Below, one piece after another: positions 27,535-37,059 of a DNA stretch of 64,000 bases. A model generated the notes under the pieces. That model was not told where the DNA came from and did no database searches. It was given only the letters and a program-made list of their open reading frames with translations. The stretch's first letter is position 1; every line of letters starts with the position of its first letter. Source of the DNA: Calothrix sp. NIES-2098. Its GTDB lineage: Bacteria; Cyanobacteriota; Cyanobacteriia; Cyanobacteriales; Nostocaceae. The DNA is taken from contig AP018172.1 in NCBI GenBank assembly GCA_002368175.1, positions 3,656,001 through 3,720,000 on the forward strand. Direction: 5' to 3'. Both the position numbers and the translations under genes were made by a program.

Positions 27535-28071
27535 ATGAATGTTTTTTCTCTAACACACAAACTTTACGAAGAAAATAGTATAAACACCATCACAGTAATA
27601 AATCATGACGTTCCTAGTGAAGTCGCAGAAATGTTACTGCTAGCAAATTCCAACAGCTATGCAAATGGGTTCTTTAAATTTATTTCTCCTTCTAGATTCA
27701 GACCATATTTTTCAATGTGGAACTTAAATCCTAATGATTGTTTTCCTTTTATTAAATGCGGTTTTGGCCATTTAATTTTTTACCACCAACAACAATATAA
27801 AGTGCTAAATCCTATATACAATTGTATTGATATTATTGGGGAACAAGATGAACTTGATTTTGTTATGAATATTATTCTTTGCGATCGTCAGTCTCTTGAA
27901 AATTCATTTTTTATAGATATATATGAGCAGTCGTTTGAAAGGCTAGGCCCTCCTCAACTTAGTGAGATATATGCTTTTGTACCAGCCCTGAGACTGGGTG
28001 GTTGTCGCAGTGCTTCATATGTTCAGAAAGTAAATATGAATGAGCAGATGATGATACTGTCTCAGTTGTAG
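27535..28071 (+). CDS. Tdi1/DUF1851-like immunity protein
   Basis: A 178-residue protein directly downstream of the cargo gene. The C-terminus (PPQLSEIYAFVPALRLGG, then VQKVNMNEQMMILSQL) matches the DUF1851 family ending, typical of Tdi1, the immunity protein for the Tde1 Ntox15 DNase. The N-terminal half would correspond to the GAD-like part. The gene is strikingly AT-rich compared with the CIS genes, as expected of an exchangeable toxin-immunity cassette. Inferred role: binds and neutralises the nuclease domain inside the producing cell. The family call is from memory of the motif. Confidence 0.7.
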   Translation: MNVFSLTHKLYEENSINTITVINHDVPSEVAEMLLLANSNSYANGFFKFISPSRFRPYFSMWNLNPNDCFPFIKCGFGHLIFYHQQQYKVLNPIYNCIDIIGEQDELDFVMNIILCDRQSLENSFFIDIYEQSFERLGPPQLSEIYAFVPALRLGGCRSASYVQKVNMNEQMMILSQL

Positions 28072-28080
28072 TTGGACAGA

Positions 28081-28103
28081 GCGATAATCAGCAAAATTAT
28101 CGC
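28081..28103. other. Stem-loop after the immunity gene
   Basis: GCGATAAT and ATTATCGC form a perfect 8-bp stem with a 7-base loop, 10 bases after the stop. No T-run follows, so it is at best a weak terminator or RNA-stabilising hairpin at the end of the injection-system operon. Confidence 0.35.
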
Positions 28104-28226
28104 ATAGTTCGCATAGCATTGAATTTTTGCAATTAAACAATCGGTGAACTAATACCAATTTACACAAATCTTGATTGAGATAGATTTTTCGTCGGATTTT
28201 AGCAGTGCTAAACCCTTACCCAATCA

Positions 28227-30017
28227 TTAAAAAGGTTGATATTGTAAAGAAAAATATAAACCATTATCTTGCAAAGAATCTCCTTTATTCCTAACTCCAA
28301 TTAATGGAATACCGTAATCTAGGCGCACCTCTAAACTACGGTTCACTTGCCATTGCATACCCAAACCCAAGCCAGCTATTGGGCTAGGATCTGGGTTAGC
28401 GTCAAGATTATTCCACCCAGTGCCAATATCAAAAAACGGAGTGATTTGTAAGGTTCTGGGATTAGCGGTGAGGGGAAGGCGGAGTTCAACAGAAGCGACA
28501 ACGCCATTGTCAGATACTAATTGGTTTTGGCGATAGCCTCTAACTGTGTCTACACCACCAATACTGAACCTTTCCAAGGATAAAAGAGAATCTGGTGTAA
28601 ACTGGGCGTTGATGCGAGTTAGCAGTAAGGCTCTCGGTGATAACTGCTGCACCCATTGAAACTGTCCTAGCCAGGAAAAGAAGCGTCCATCTGTACCTGT
28701 GTTATTGATAGTGGCATCAAAGGCATCAATGCCAAAGCTGAATTGCGATCGCGCTGCTAAAACTCGTGTTGCCGTCCGATTTACCCAGTCTTGGTAAAAT
28801 CTGATCGCGGTGACTCTTGATTTTCCGTCTTCTGGCCCTTCTGAGAAGGAGAAAGGAATGTCATTGAGGAGGAAGGTTTGACTGCGGCGGACATCCAATC
28901 CTAAACCAATAGCAAACTCAGTCGCTGGAGATTGCACTATTGGTTGGCGCAGACCTACAGAAAATGTCTCGGATTCGCTGCGAATACCTAAGTTTTGGAA
29001 AGGGGCTTCGACGATGTTGCTGTCGTTGTTGCTATAGCGTAAGTTGAGAGTACCGTTACGCGGAAGTAGGGGAAATGTGTAGCTGAAATCATAGAGGTCA
29101 AGTCCTTCGGTGCGTCCGTATTCGGCGGTGAGGCGATCGCCAAAACCCAACAAGTTATCGTGACTCACAAAAACTCGACCTTGAATTGAACCAATGCTCG
29201 GAGATTGATTGTTATCGATAATAATGCCTGCGTGAAATACTGGTGCTTCTTTTAAACGCAACTGTAAGATGTTGCGCCCAGCAGTACTACCTGCGGTTAA
29301 TTCTGCATTTACCTTTTCTATTAGTGGGTCAATCTGCAATAGTTGCAGTCCTTCCTCTAGGCGTTGGCGATTTAAAGGCGTTTTTGTCGCATTACCTAGT
29401 CGATTCAGTACGTATGCTTGGTGCAGGCGATGTAGCCCAATGATTTCGATGCGCTCTAGTTCGCCCTCTACAACTTGTATTTCTACAGTACCATCGCTCA
29501 GATCTTGGTTGTTGGGTAAAAATGCGCCGGAAGTGACATAACCATTGTCGATGTAGAGCTTGATAATCTCAGAACGCAAGCTAATTAGGTCTTCAAAGGT
29601 GACTTGGCGATTTTCATATTTCTTGACTAGCCGATCGATCTCGTCTTTGAGAACAGTATTGCCTAGAACTTCGATTTTTTTGACGTAAAAGCGCAGGTTT
29701 GTTGGAGACGGGGATGCGGGTATCTCAGGCGTGGCGGGCGTTTGCAGATTCGGTGTTGCTGGCGATCGCTTTGGAGTAGCGGGTATAGGTAGAGGTCTCT
29801 CACCAGGTTTGGGAATCGTTTCTTCAACTCGCCCTGGTGCAGTTGGGGGAATAGTTACTCCAGGGGGTGGGGTTGATTGGGCGATGAGAGAACTTTGGGC
29901 AAAGGTATAGGTTTTTAAAGAAGTTGCGATCGCTCCTATACATCCCACAAACCCTACTACACCTAATCGCCAAATGCTGCTTGTAAAGTAAAACTGTAGA
30001 TATTTGCGCCAGCCCAC
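28227..30017 (-). CDS. TpsB outer-membrane transporter (ShlB/FhaC family)
   Basis: A 596-residue Omp85-superfamily pore of two-partner secretion, which exports haemagglutinin-like TpsA proteins across the outer membrane. There is an N-terminal hydrophobic signal, a Pro-rich linker at about 45-105, and a ShlB-type POTRA region (FYVKKIEVLGNTVLKDEIDR, then IQVVEGELERIEIIG). The 16-strand barrel follows, with the VRGYRQNQLVSDNG motif of the L6 loop. The protein ends in an aromatic strand (YFSLQYQPF). It is transcribed divergently from the first TpsA gene, its likely substrate along with the second TpsA. Confidence 0.93.
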   Translation of the reverse strand: MGWRKYLQFYFTSSIWRLGVVGFVGCIGAIATSLKTYTFAQSSLIAQSTPPPGVTIPPTAPGRVEETIPKPGERPLPIPATPKRSPATPNLQTPATPEIPASPSPTNLRFYVKKIEVLGNTVLKDEIDRLVKKYENRQVTFEDLISLRSEIIKLYIDNGYVTSGAFLPNNQDLSDGTVEIQVVEGELERIEIIGLHRLHQAYVLNRLGNATKTPLNRQRLEEGLQLLQIDPLIEKVNAELTAGSTAGRNILQLRLKEAPVFHAGIIIDNNQSPSIGSIQGRVFVSHDNLLGFGDRLTAEYGRTEGLDLYDFSYTFPLLPRNGTLNLRYSNNDSNIVEAPFQNLGIRSESETFSVGLRQPIVQSPATEFAIGLGLDVRRSQTFLLNDIPFSFSEGPEDGKSRVTAIRFYQDWVNRTATRVLAARSQFSFGIDAFDATINNTGTDGRFFSWLGQFQWVQQLSPRALLLTRINAQFTPDSLLSLERFSIGGVDTVRGYRQNQLVSDNGVVASVELRLPLTANPRTLQITPFFDIGTGWNNLDANPDPSPIAGLGLGMQWQVNRSLEVRLDYGIPLIGVRNKGDSLQDNGLYFSLQYQPF

Positions 30018-30599
30018 AATTTTAACCCCGTATTTTACAGTACATTTCTAGGCTGCCCTCATACCAAAGGTGAGCAAGAAATATATGATTTTTATTTGTC
30101 ATTAAAAATGCAACTTATCACGGAATATCTCTACTGACAAGTCAACTTATATAAGATAACAGCGTTTAGAATTATTTATAGATAATAAAAAGCTTTTAAT
30201 AATGCGCTTATCATTTACAATTTCAAATACAAAATCCGATTTTTTAACCTGCAATTTTGCATTTTTACCACACTTAAATCCACGCTCGGCAAGTTAAGAC
30301 GACTGTTACAGGAATCTGGTTTGATTTTCAAAAAAGCGCTCTACTCCTTCATCTTGATTTTTTATCTTCCTGGTGTTGACCATTAATTTCACAAATAGAA
30401 TAAAAGTCCCATACCTCAAATATTCGTTGTAAACTGTCCATTGAGGTGCAAAAATTACCTAAAATTTAGTTCAAGCGTGACAATAGAAAAAGTTTTTTTA
30501 TAAGAAATATTCATGTGTATAAAAAATGCAAAAATCCCTAAATTTGCACTGATAAATATTCAATATAATTCCTGTTCCCTAAGTACTAAGGAGAGTGCG
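30018..30599. promoter_or_regulatory. Divergent promoter region and TpsA leader
   Basis: About 580 bp between the divergent tpsB and tpsA genes. The last 175 bp (from about 30424) are similar to the sequence before the second tpsA (from about 37993). Shared pieces are TTGTAAACTG..CCATT, ATGCAAAAAT, the block AAATTTGCACTGATAAATAT and CTAAGTACTAAGGAGAGTGCG just before the ATG. AAGGAG gives a strong ribosome site. Conservation between paralogues suggests shared transcriptional or RNA-level control. Confidence 0.6.
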
Positions 30600-33500
30600 A
30601 TGTCTGCGGTATTTCTGCGCTTGAACTGGTTAACTGGAGTCAAGATTGCGATTAGTGGCGCATTAATTTTTTGGTCAAATATTACACTTGCTCAAGTCAC
30701 ACCAGATACTAGCTTAGGTTCGGAAAGTTCTGTTGTCATACCCAATCTAACGATCGAGAACTTACCAAGCGATCTCATCGACAGGGGTGCAATTCGCGGA
30801 ATCAATCTCTTCCACAGCTTTCAAGAATTCAATGTCGAAGCAGGAAGAGGAGTTTATTTTACCAACCCCCAAGGAATTGAAAACATTCTCAGCCGAGTCA
30901 CAGGGACTAATCCTTCCAATATTTTGGGGACGCTAGGTGTATTAGGTAATGCCAACTTATATTTGATGAATCCCAATGGGATTGTATTTAGTGAAAATGC
31001 CAGTTTGGATGTTCAGGGATCGTTTGTCGCCACAACAGCCAATGCCATTAGGTTGGGTAATACAGGATTATTTAGTGCCTCTGAGCCTGCATCTAGTGAT
31101 TTACTGAGTATTCATCCCACTGCACTTTTCTATAATGTGCTGGCTAAAGAAGCAGCAATTGTCAATCGCTCTCAAGAGGGGATTAATGTTCCTAATGGGC
31201 AAAGTTTATTTTTGATTGGCGGCAATGTCAAGCTAGAAGGCGGAGTTATCAATGCTCCTGGTGGTCGAGTCGAGTTAGGAGGACTAACTGCACCAGGAAT
31301 CATAGAGATGAAAATTGATAGTTTAGGGAAGCTCGAAAATGTCAGTTTTCCGATGGAAGTGCAGCGAGCTGATGTGGAACTTAGCAATCAAGCAAAAGTG
31401 CTAGTCACAGCAGCTGGAGGTGGGAGTATTAGTGTCAATACTCAGAATCTCAACATTCTTGGTAGAAGTAGTCTCAATGCAGGGATCGCGAACAATGCAG
31501 GAACAGTAGATACAGTTGCAGGCGATATTAATGTAGATGCGACTGGGGTAATTACCCTCAAAGAGTCGAGTGTGATTCAAAATATTGTCAATGAGGGAGC
31601 GACTGGTAATGCAGGCAAAATTAATCTAGTCGGTGACTCACTTAACTTACTGACTGGCTCCCAATTATTTAGCAGTAGTTTGGCAAAAGGCAACGGTGGT
31701 GATGTTAATGTTCGTGTTGGCAACACAGTTACCTTCGATTCAGCGGGGAATAATACCAGCACCAGCGGGATAATCAGTTCAATAGGGGAGAAAGGGGAAG
31801 GTAATGCAGGCAACATCAATATCTCTACAGGCTCGTTTGTAGTCAGTAATGGTGCGCAATTAAATACAATCACCTTTGCCAAAGGCAATGCCGGTACAGT
31901 GAATATTAACGCTACTGGTAAAGTTTCTTTTGATGGAGCGAATGTTGGCGCTAGTGGCATCATCAGTGCCGTAGGTATAACAGGAAATGGCAAGGGAGGA
32001 GATATCAATATCACAGCTGGGTCACTAGCCGTCACCAATGGCGCACAGCTGAATGCCCTCACAAGAAATGAGGGAAATGCAGGCAACGTCAATATTATTG
32101 CCCAAGATACGGTTCTCATTGACGGGGAAAATGCAAATTCTGTGAACGACCCTTACGCAGGTGTGAGTTCGATATTCACCTCAGTCGGAATTGATGATGC
32201 GGGAAAGCAAGCCAGAGGCAACGGGGGTAACATCAACATTACAACGGGGTCATTGTTGATGACTAATGGCGGGCAACTCAATGCCATCACTAAAGGCATA
32301 GGAAATGCAGGCAACGTCAATATTAATGCTCGCGATACGATTACTCTCGATGGTGAAAGAAGGCTCAGCTCGACTAAAGCAGCCAGTTCAATATTCACCT
32401 CCGTTGATGGTAATGAATATAGTGGCTATTCAAATCTGGGAACAGCGATTGGCAACGGGGGCGACATCACGATTACCACTGGAACACTTTCAATTACCAG
32501 GGGTGCTGCTTTGAGTGCGTTGACCAAAGGTCAGGGAAATGCAGGTAATGTGACTGTCACTGCTGATAATAAAATTACCCTCGATGGAGAGAATAGCAAC
32601 AAAGGTGCCAGTGGGATATTTAGCTCGGTTGATGCTAATTTGTATACCGATCAGCCACGCGCGGTTGGGGACGGAGGCGATGTAAAAATCACAACCGGGT
32701 CGCTGGCGATCGCCAGGGGTGCGGGAGTGTTTGCTGTTACCACTGCACAAGGAAATGCAGGTAATGTAACTATCAATGCAAAAGATACAATTGCCATTGA
32801 TGGGGAAAATAGCAACCAAGGCTCCAGTGGGATATTTAGCTCTGTCGATGCTAATTTGTATACCAAAAAGCCGCCAGCATTAGGCAATGGTGGCAAAATC
32901 AAAATTGATGCTGGGAAACTTTCACTGACCAATGGAGGTGGTGTGTTTGCCGCTACTGCTGGGCAAGGAGATGCTGGTGATGTCACGATCAATGCTCGCA
33001 ATACTGTCACCATTGATGGAGAAAATAGCAAAAAAAGTGGCAGTGGGGTATACAGCTCAGTGGATGCTAATTTGTATAGCGATCGCCAAGCAGCAATAGG
33101 CAATGGGGGTAACATCAGTATTACGACTGATTCTCTATCTGTTACCAATGGCGGTGGATTATTTGCTGCCACTGCTGGACAGGGGGATGCCGGTAATGTG
33201 AATGTCAATGCCCGTCAAGTCTTATTCGATGGCTTGTCAACTAATGGCGGTTCGAGTGGCATATTTAGCGATGTAAAACCAAATGCTGTGGGCAATGGTA
33301 AAAATATTAATGTTAGCGCCAGAGAATTGACTGTGCGCAACGGTGCCAGGCTTTCTGCCAGTACAGAGGGAAATGGAGCCGCAGGTAACATTGAGATTGA
33401 TGCACAAATTGTCGATATCTCAAGTAGCGTTCCTACCAGTGGTTTATTTGTGAGTACTGTTGGTCAAGGAAAAGGTGGCGATCTCGCAATCAATAGTAAC

Positions 33501-34268
33501 TTGTTGACGCTGACCAACAGTGAAGTCAGTGCCCGTTCTCAAAGTACGGAAAATGCTGGCCAGATAAATATTAAAGTTGCCGATCTCATAAGTATGATTG
33601 GCAGTAATATCACTACTGCCGCCGATCGATCTGCTGGTGGTGCTATTACCATCACAGCAGGAGATATGCGCTTGTTTGGTGACAGCGACATCACAACCAA
33701 TGTTTTTAGTGGTGCCAGCGGTGGTGGAAACATCACTCTGAATGCTAACTCGATCGTTGCCTTGAGTGACAGCGATATCCTGGCGTTTGCGCAAGATGGT
33801 AAAGGCGGTGACATCACTCTCAATACTCCTGCATTCTTTGGTCAAAATTATCAACCTACTCCTACTGGTACCAATCCTCTGACTTTGGATGGCAACAATC
33901 GTGTGGATATAAATGCTAGTGGCAGTATACCTGGCGTGATTACTTTACCTGATACTAGTTTTATTCAAAATAGCCTGAGTGAGTTACCAGAAGGCTTAAT
34001 AGACACTAGCAGCCTGATTGCCAATAGTTGCATAGCCCGCAGTTCTCGCCAACAAGAGGGAACTTTCATCATCACCGGTTCTGGAGGCTTACCTTCCCGC
34101 CCCGGAGAAGCTTTGATATCCCAATATACTTTTGGCACAGTGCGTAATGTATCCTCATCCGCCAAGTCTCCTCGTCGTCCTTGGCAGAAAGGCGATCCGA
34201 TTGTGGAACCGCAAGGTGTGTATCGTCTACCTTCGGCGCAGCTTGTTTTAAGTCGGGAGTGTTCTTAA
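30600..34268 (+). CDS. TpsA filamentous haemagglutinin-like adhesin 1
   Basis: A secreted beta-helical adhesin of 1222 residues. It has a signal peptide ending near WSNITLAQ, then the TPS export domain (RGVYFTNPQGIENILSRVTG, NLYLMNPNGIVF, with the NPNGI signature). A long repeat region of about 50-residue units follows (GNAGNVNI...TLDGEN...GIFSSVDANL). It ends in the cyanobacterial C-terminal domain SSLIANSCIARSSRQ, GTFIITGSGGLPSRPGEALI. The start at 30600 has AAGGAGAG upstream and the same first residues as the paralogue at 38145; an in-frame ATG at 30513 is less likely. It is probably secreted by the TpsB next door. Confidence 0.93.
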   Translation: MSAVFLRLNWLTGVKIAISGALIFWSNITLAQVTPDTSLGSESSVVIPNLTIENLPSDLIDRGAIRGINLFHSFQEFNVEAGRGVYFTNPQGIENILSRVTGTNPSNILGTLGVLGNANLYLMNPNGIVFSENASLDVQGSFVATTANAIRLGNTGLFSASEPASSDLLSIHPTALFYNVLAKEAAIVNRSQEGINVPNGQSLFLIGGNVKLEGGVINAPGGRVELGGLTAPGIIEMKIDSLGKLENVSFPMEVQRADVELSNQAKVLVTAAGGGSISVNTQNLNILGRSSLNAGIANNAGTVDTVAGDINVDATGVITLKESSVIQNIVNEGATGNAGKINLVGDSLNLLTGSQLFSSSLAKGNGGDVNVRVGNTVTFDSAGNNTSTSGIISSIGEKGEGNAGNINISTGSFVVSNGAQLNTITFAKGNAGTVNINATGKVSFDGANVGASGIISAVGITGNGKGGDINITAGSLAVTNGAQLNALTRNEGNAGNVNIIAQDTVLIDGENANSVNDPYAGVSSIFTSVGIDDAGKQARGNGGNINITTGSLLMTNGGQLNAITKGIGNAGNVNINARDTITLDGERRLSSTKAASSIFTSVDGNEYSGYSNLGTAIGNGGDITITTGTLSITRGAALSALTKGQGNAGNVTVTADNKITLDGENSNKGASGIFSSVDANLYTDQPRAVGDGGDVKITTGSLAIARGAGVFAVTTAQGNAGNVTINAKDTIAIDGENSNQGSSGIFSSVDANLYTKKPPALGNGGKIKIDAGKLSLTNGGGVFAATAGQGDAGDVTINARNTVTIDGENSKKSGSGVYSSVDANLYSDRQAAIGNGGNISITTDSLSVTNGGGLFAATAGQGDAGNVNVNARQVLFDGLSTNGGSSGIFSDVKPNAVGNGKNINVSARELTVRNGARLSASTEGNGAAGNIEIDAQIVDISSSVPTSGLFVSTVGQGKGGDLAINSNLLTLTNSEVSARSQSTENAGQINIKVADLISMIGSNITTAADRSAGGAITITAGDMRLFGDSDITTNVFSGASGGGNITLNANSIVALSDSDILAFAQDGKGGDITLNTPAFFGQNYQPTPTGTNPLTLDGNNRVDINASGSIPGVITLPDTSFIQNSLSELPEGLIDTSSLIANSCIARSSRQQEGTFIITGSGGLPSRPGEALISQYTFGTVRNVSSSAKSPRRPWQKGDPIVEPQGVYRLPSAQLVLSRECS

Positions 34269-34300
34269 CAATCTTTGGTATCCACTATAGGAGTTGATTT

Positions 34301-36970
34301 GTGCTTCATCAATATTGCAGATATATTCAGCGTCGCTTCTGGGGCATTCTCTTTCTTTGCAGTCTGAGTTTTTGCTTATGGTTGAATCATCTATTTTTTA
34401 TAGGAGAAGCGGTGCGCGCCCAAACTTCTGATGCTAGTCAACTAGTGCAGCAGGGTGTGCAAAATTATCAATTGGGAAATTTGCAAGAAGCAATTAAAAA
34501 ATGGAAAGAAGCTTTAAAGTTTTACCAAGATACTCACAACTCTGCCAACGAGGCGGTGGTGTTAGAGAATTTGGCAAGGGCCTATCAACAAATGGGACAG
34601 ATGAATCAGTCTCTGACTTACTGGGATCGAGTTATCGCTTACTATCGGCAAGTTAGGGATGTGCAGCAGGTGGGACGGATGCTGATAGAGCAATCGCAAG
34701 TATACAACAGCTTAGGGCAACCTAAAAAGGCGATCGCTCTGTTGTGTGGCAAGTATCAAGAAGAACTGGATGAGCAATCAAACAAAATCGAGCCAGAATC
34801 AACTTGTCTGTCAGACAGTGCATTGCAAATTGCCATCACTCAAAAAGACCAAATGGCAGAAGCAGCAGCTTTAGGAAATATTGGAGAAGCTTACCGTCTT
34901 GTAGGTTCTTATAATCGAGCGATTCAATATCTTCATAAGGCTGAAATAATTGCTCCCAAAAATACCGATTTTTTAGTGTTGAATAGTTTAGGAAATGCCT
35001 ATGTAAATCGGGCACAACGTTGGGGGTTACGTGCCGAATCTGCGAAACAAAGCGATGTGCCCAAGGCTGATGAATTTAAAAACAAATCTCAAAGTGATTA
35101 CGAACAAGCTATTACCAAGTTTCAAAACAGTTTTCAAAAAGCTGACGCACAAGATAATCAATTTGCTCAAATCCGAGCGTTGATGAATTTAATTCAGTTA
35201 TACTATCGTACTCCCGATCGGCAAATTAAATTTGAGCAATTATTAGAAAAAGCTTTAGCATTGTTAGATAAATTACCCGATTCTCATACTAAAGTTTATT
35301 TAACGATAGATTTAGCTAATCTTCCCGTTATTACAGAACTGGTGACTTCGCCGTTAACGCAGTGTCCTAAGCAGCGACAGCTATCAGATGAGCAAGCGAT
35401 CGCACTCCTCAACAAAGCTGTCAAAATCGCCAATAATCTCCAAGTATCTCGCTCGCAATCCTTTGCTTATGGGGCACTAGCTCATGTTTATGAATGTCGT
35501 CGTGAGTATGAAAAAGCTTTAGAATTAACTCAGCAAGCACTTTGGCAAGCTGACCAAAATTTAGAAGCGAAAGATAGCCTTTATTTATGGCAATGGCAAG
35601 CCGGAAGAATTTTGCGATCGCAGAATAATCAAATCAAAGCTGTTACAGCTTATCAAGAAGCCTATGCTACTTTAGAAGAAATCCGCAGCAATATTCTAGA
35701 AGCCGATAAAGATTTACAATTTGATTTTCGAGATATTGTCGAGCCTCTCTATCGGGAATTGGCTCAGTTAAGATTAGAATTAGCTGCCATATCACCTGAA
35801 AATCGGAAAAAACAGCTAACTACTGCTATAGAAACTATAGAATCTTTGAAGTTAGCAGAATTACAAAACTACTTTGGTAATGATTGTGTCATAGCAGCTA
35901 TTAATAATTCCAGAAATATTGAGGAACTCTTAAAAGCAGATACTGCTGTTTTTAGTTCTATTGTATTTGATAATCGCACCGCCATTCTGCTGAGTTTAGC
36001 AAATGGCAAGCAGCAGCTTGAATGGATCGATGAAAAACGTGATGTTCTCCGAGAAAAAATCAAAGACTTTAGACAGTCACTCATCAGTGGCGCTGAGGAA
36101 ATTAGCGATGATAAAATTAAGCAACAGGCACAATATTTTTATGACAAAATTTTCCGTAAATTTGAGTTAGATCTCGATAAAATAAAAACTCTCGTTTTCA
36201 TTCAAGATAGTTTTTTGCGTAGCATTCCAATGGCTGCGCTTTATGATGGCAAGCAATATCTGATTGAGAAATATGCGATCGCAACTACCCCTAGCTTGCG
36301 TTTGACAGCCCCTAAAAACCTCAATCGTCAACAGAGTCGAGCTTTAATCTTAGGCATAACTAAAGAAGCTAAAATTGATGGCAAAGATTATCCAGCTTTG
36401 TCAAAAGTAAAGTTAGAAATTGATAAAGTTGAGAAACTATTTTCAGGTAGTAAATCATTTATCAATGAAGAGTTCAACCGAAATAACTTAGAGAAAGAAC
36501 TGAATAAAACCGTTTATCCAATTATTCACATCGCTACTCACGCTCAATTTGGTACCATTGCAGAGGATACTTTTCTAGTTGCCGGAGTTAACGATAAACT
36601 CACAATTAAGCAGCTAGAAACTACCCTCCGCCAAGTCAATAGCGGTTCTAACTCAATAGAATTGTTGACGCTAACTGCTTGCCAAACTGCTGTAGGAGAT
36701 GACCGTGCAACTCTTGGTTTAGCTGGTATTGCCTTGCAAGTTGGCGTTAAAAGTGCGTTGGCTTCTCTGTGGTCTGTGAATGATGATTCTACATTCAATT
36801 TAATATCTGCGTTTTACGATAACTTCCGCAACTCAGGAGTAAGCAAGGCGGAAGCTTTGCGTCAGGCTCAAATTAGGCTAATTAACGCTAAGAAAATACC
36901 AGAAATTAACGATCAATATGATAACCCTGCTTATTGGGCACCGTTTATCCTCAGCGGTAACTGGCTGTGA
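34301..36970 (+). CDS. TPR-CHAT protein (caspase-like, HetF-associated type)
   Basis: An 889-residue protein with an N-terminal hydrophobic signal or anchor (ILFLCSLSFCLWLNHLFFIG), TPR repeats at about 45-470, and a CHAT domain at about 600-889. The caspase-like catalytic pair is present: His747 in IHIATHAQF and Cys794 in LTLTACQTAVGD. It ends in the usual AYWAPFILSGNW motif. GTG is the start, with AGGAG 7 bases upstream. It lies 32 bp after tpsA, probably in the same transcript. CHAT proteins are frequently next to TPS adhesins in cyanobacteria; processing of, or a response linked to, the adhesin is an inference. Confidence 0.92.
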   Translation: MLHQYCRYIQRRFWGILFLCSLSFCLWLNHLFFIGEAVRAQTSDASQLVQQGVQNYQLGNLQEAIKKWKEALKFYQDTHNSANEAVVLENLARAYQQMGQMNQSLTYWDRVIAYYRQVRDVQQVGRMLIEQSQVYNSLGQPKKAIALLCGKYQEELDEQSNKIEPESTCLSDSALQIAITQKDQMAEAAALGNIGEAYRLVGSYNRAIQYLHKAEIIAPKNTDFLVLNSLGNAYVNRAQRWGLRAESAKQSDVPKADEFKNKSQSDYEQAITKFQNSFQKADAQDNQFAQIRALMNLIQLYYRTPDRQIKFEQLLEKALALLDKLPDSHTKVYLTIDLANLPVITELVTSPLTQCPKQRQLSDEQAIALLNKAVKIANNLQVSRSQSFAYGALAHVYECRREYEKALELTQQALWQADQNLEAKDSLYLWQWQAGRILRSQNNQIKAVTAYQEAYATLEEIRSNILEADKDLQFDFRDIVEPLYRELAQLRLELAAISPENRKKQLTTAIETIESLKLAELQNYFGNDCVIAAINNSRNIEELLKADTAVFSSIVFDNRTAILLSLANGKQQLEWIDEKRDVLREKIKDFRQSLISGAEEISDDKIKQQAQYFYDKIFRKFELDLDKIKTLVFIQDSFLRSIPMAALYDGKQYLIEKYAIATTPSLRLTAPKNLNRQQSRALILGITKEAKIDGKDYPALSKVKLEIDKVEKLFSGSKSFINEEFNRNNLEKELNKTVYPIIHIATHAQFGTIAEDTFLVAGVNDKLTIKQLETTLRQVNSGSNSIELLTLTACQTAVGDDRATLGLAGIALQVGVKSALASLWSVNDDSTFNLISAFYDNFRNSGVSKAEALRQAQIRLINAKKIPEINDQYDNPAYWAPFILSGNWL

Positions 36971-37059
36971 ACTAGCCAGGTTAGGATTGCAAGATTGAAG
37001 AGTAAGAGTATGAGAAAGCAAAATCTTCCTCATCTCCATCTCATATCGATAACTGTAAT

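Noticed and set aside
31172..33854. Several long antisense frames within the adhesin genes
   Set aside because: They arise from the biased, repetitive codon use of the TpsA repeats; compositions are Pro/Leu/Ser-rich and repeat with the sense units. The same applies at 38993-42848.
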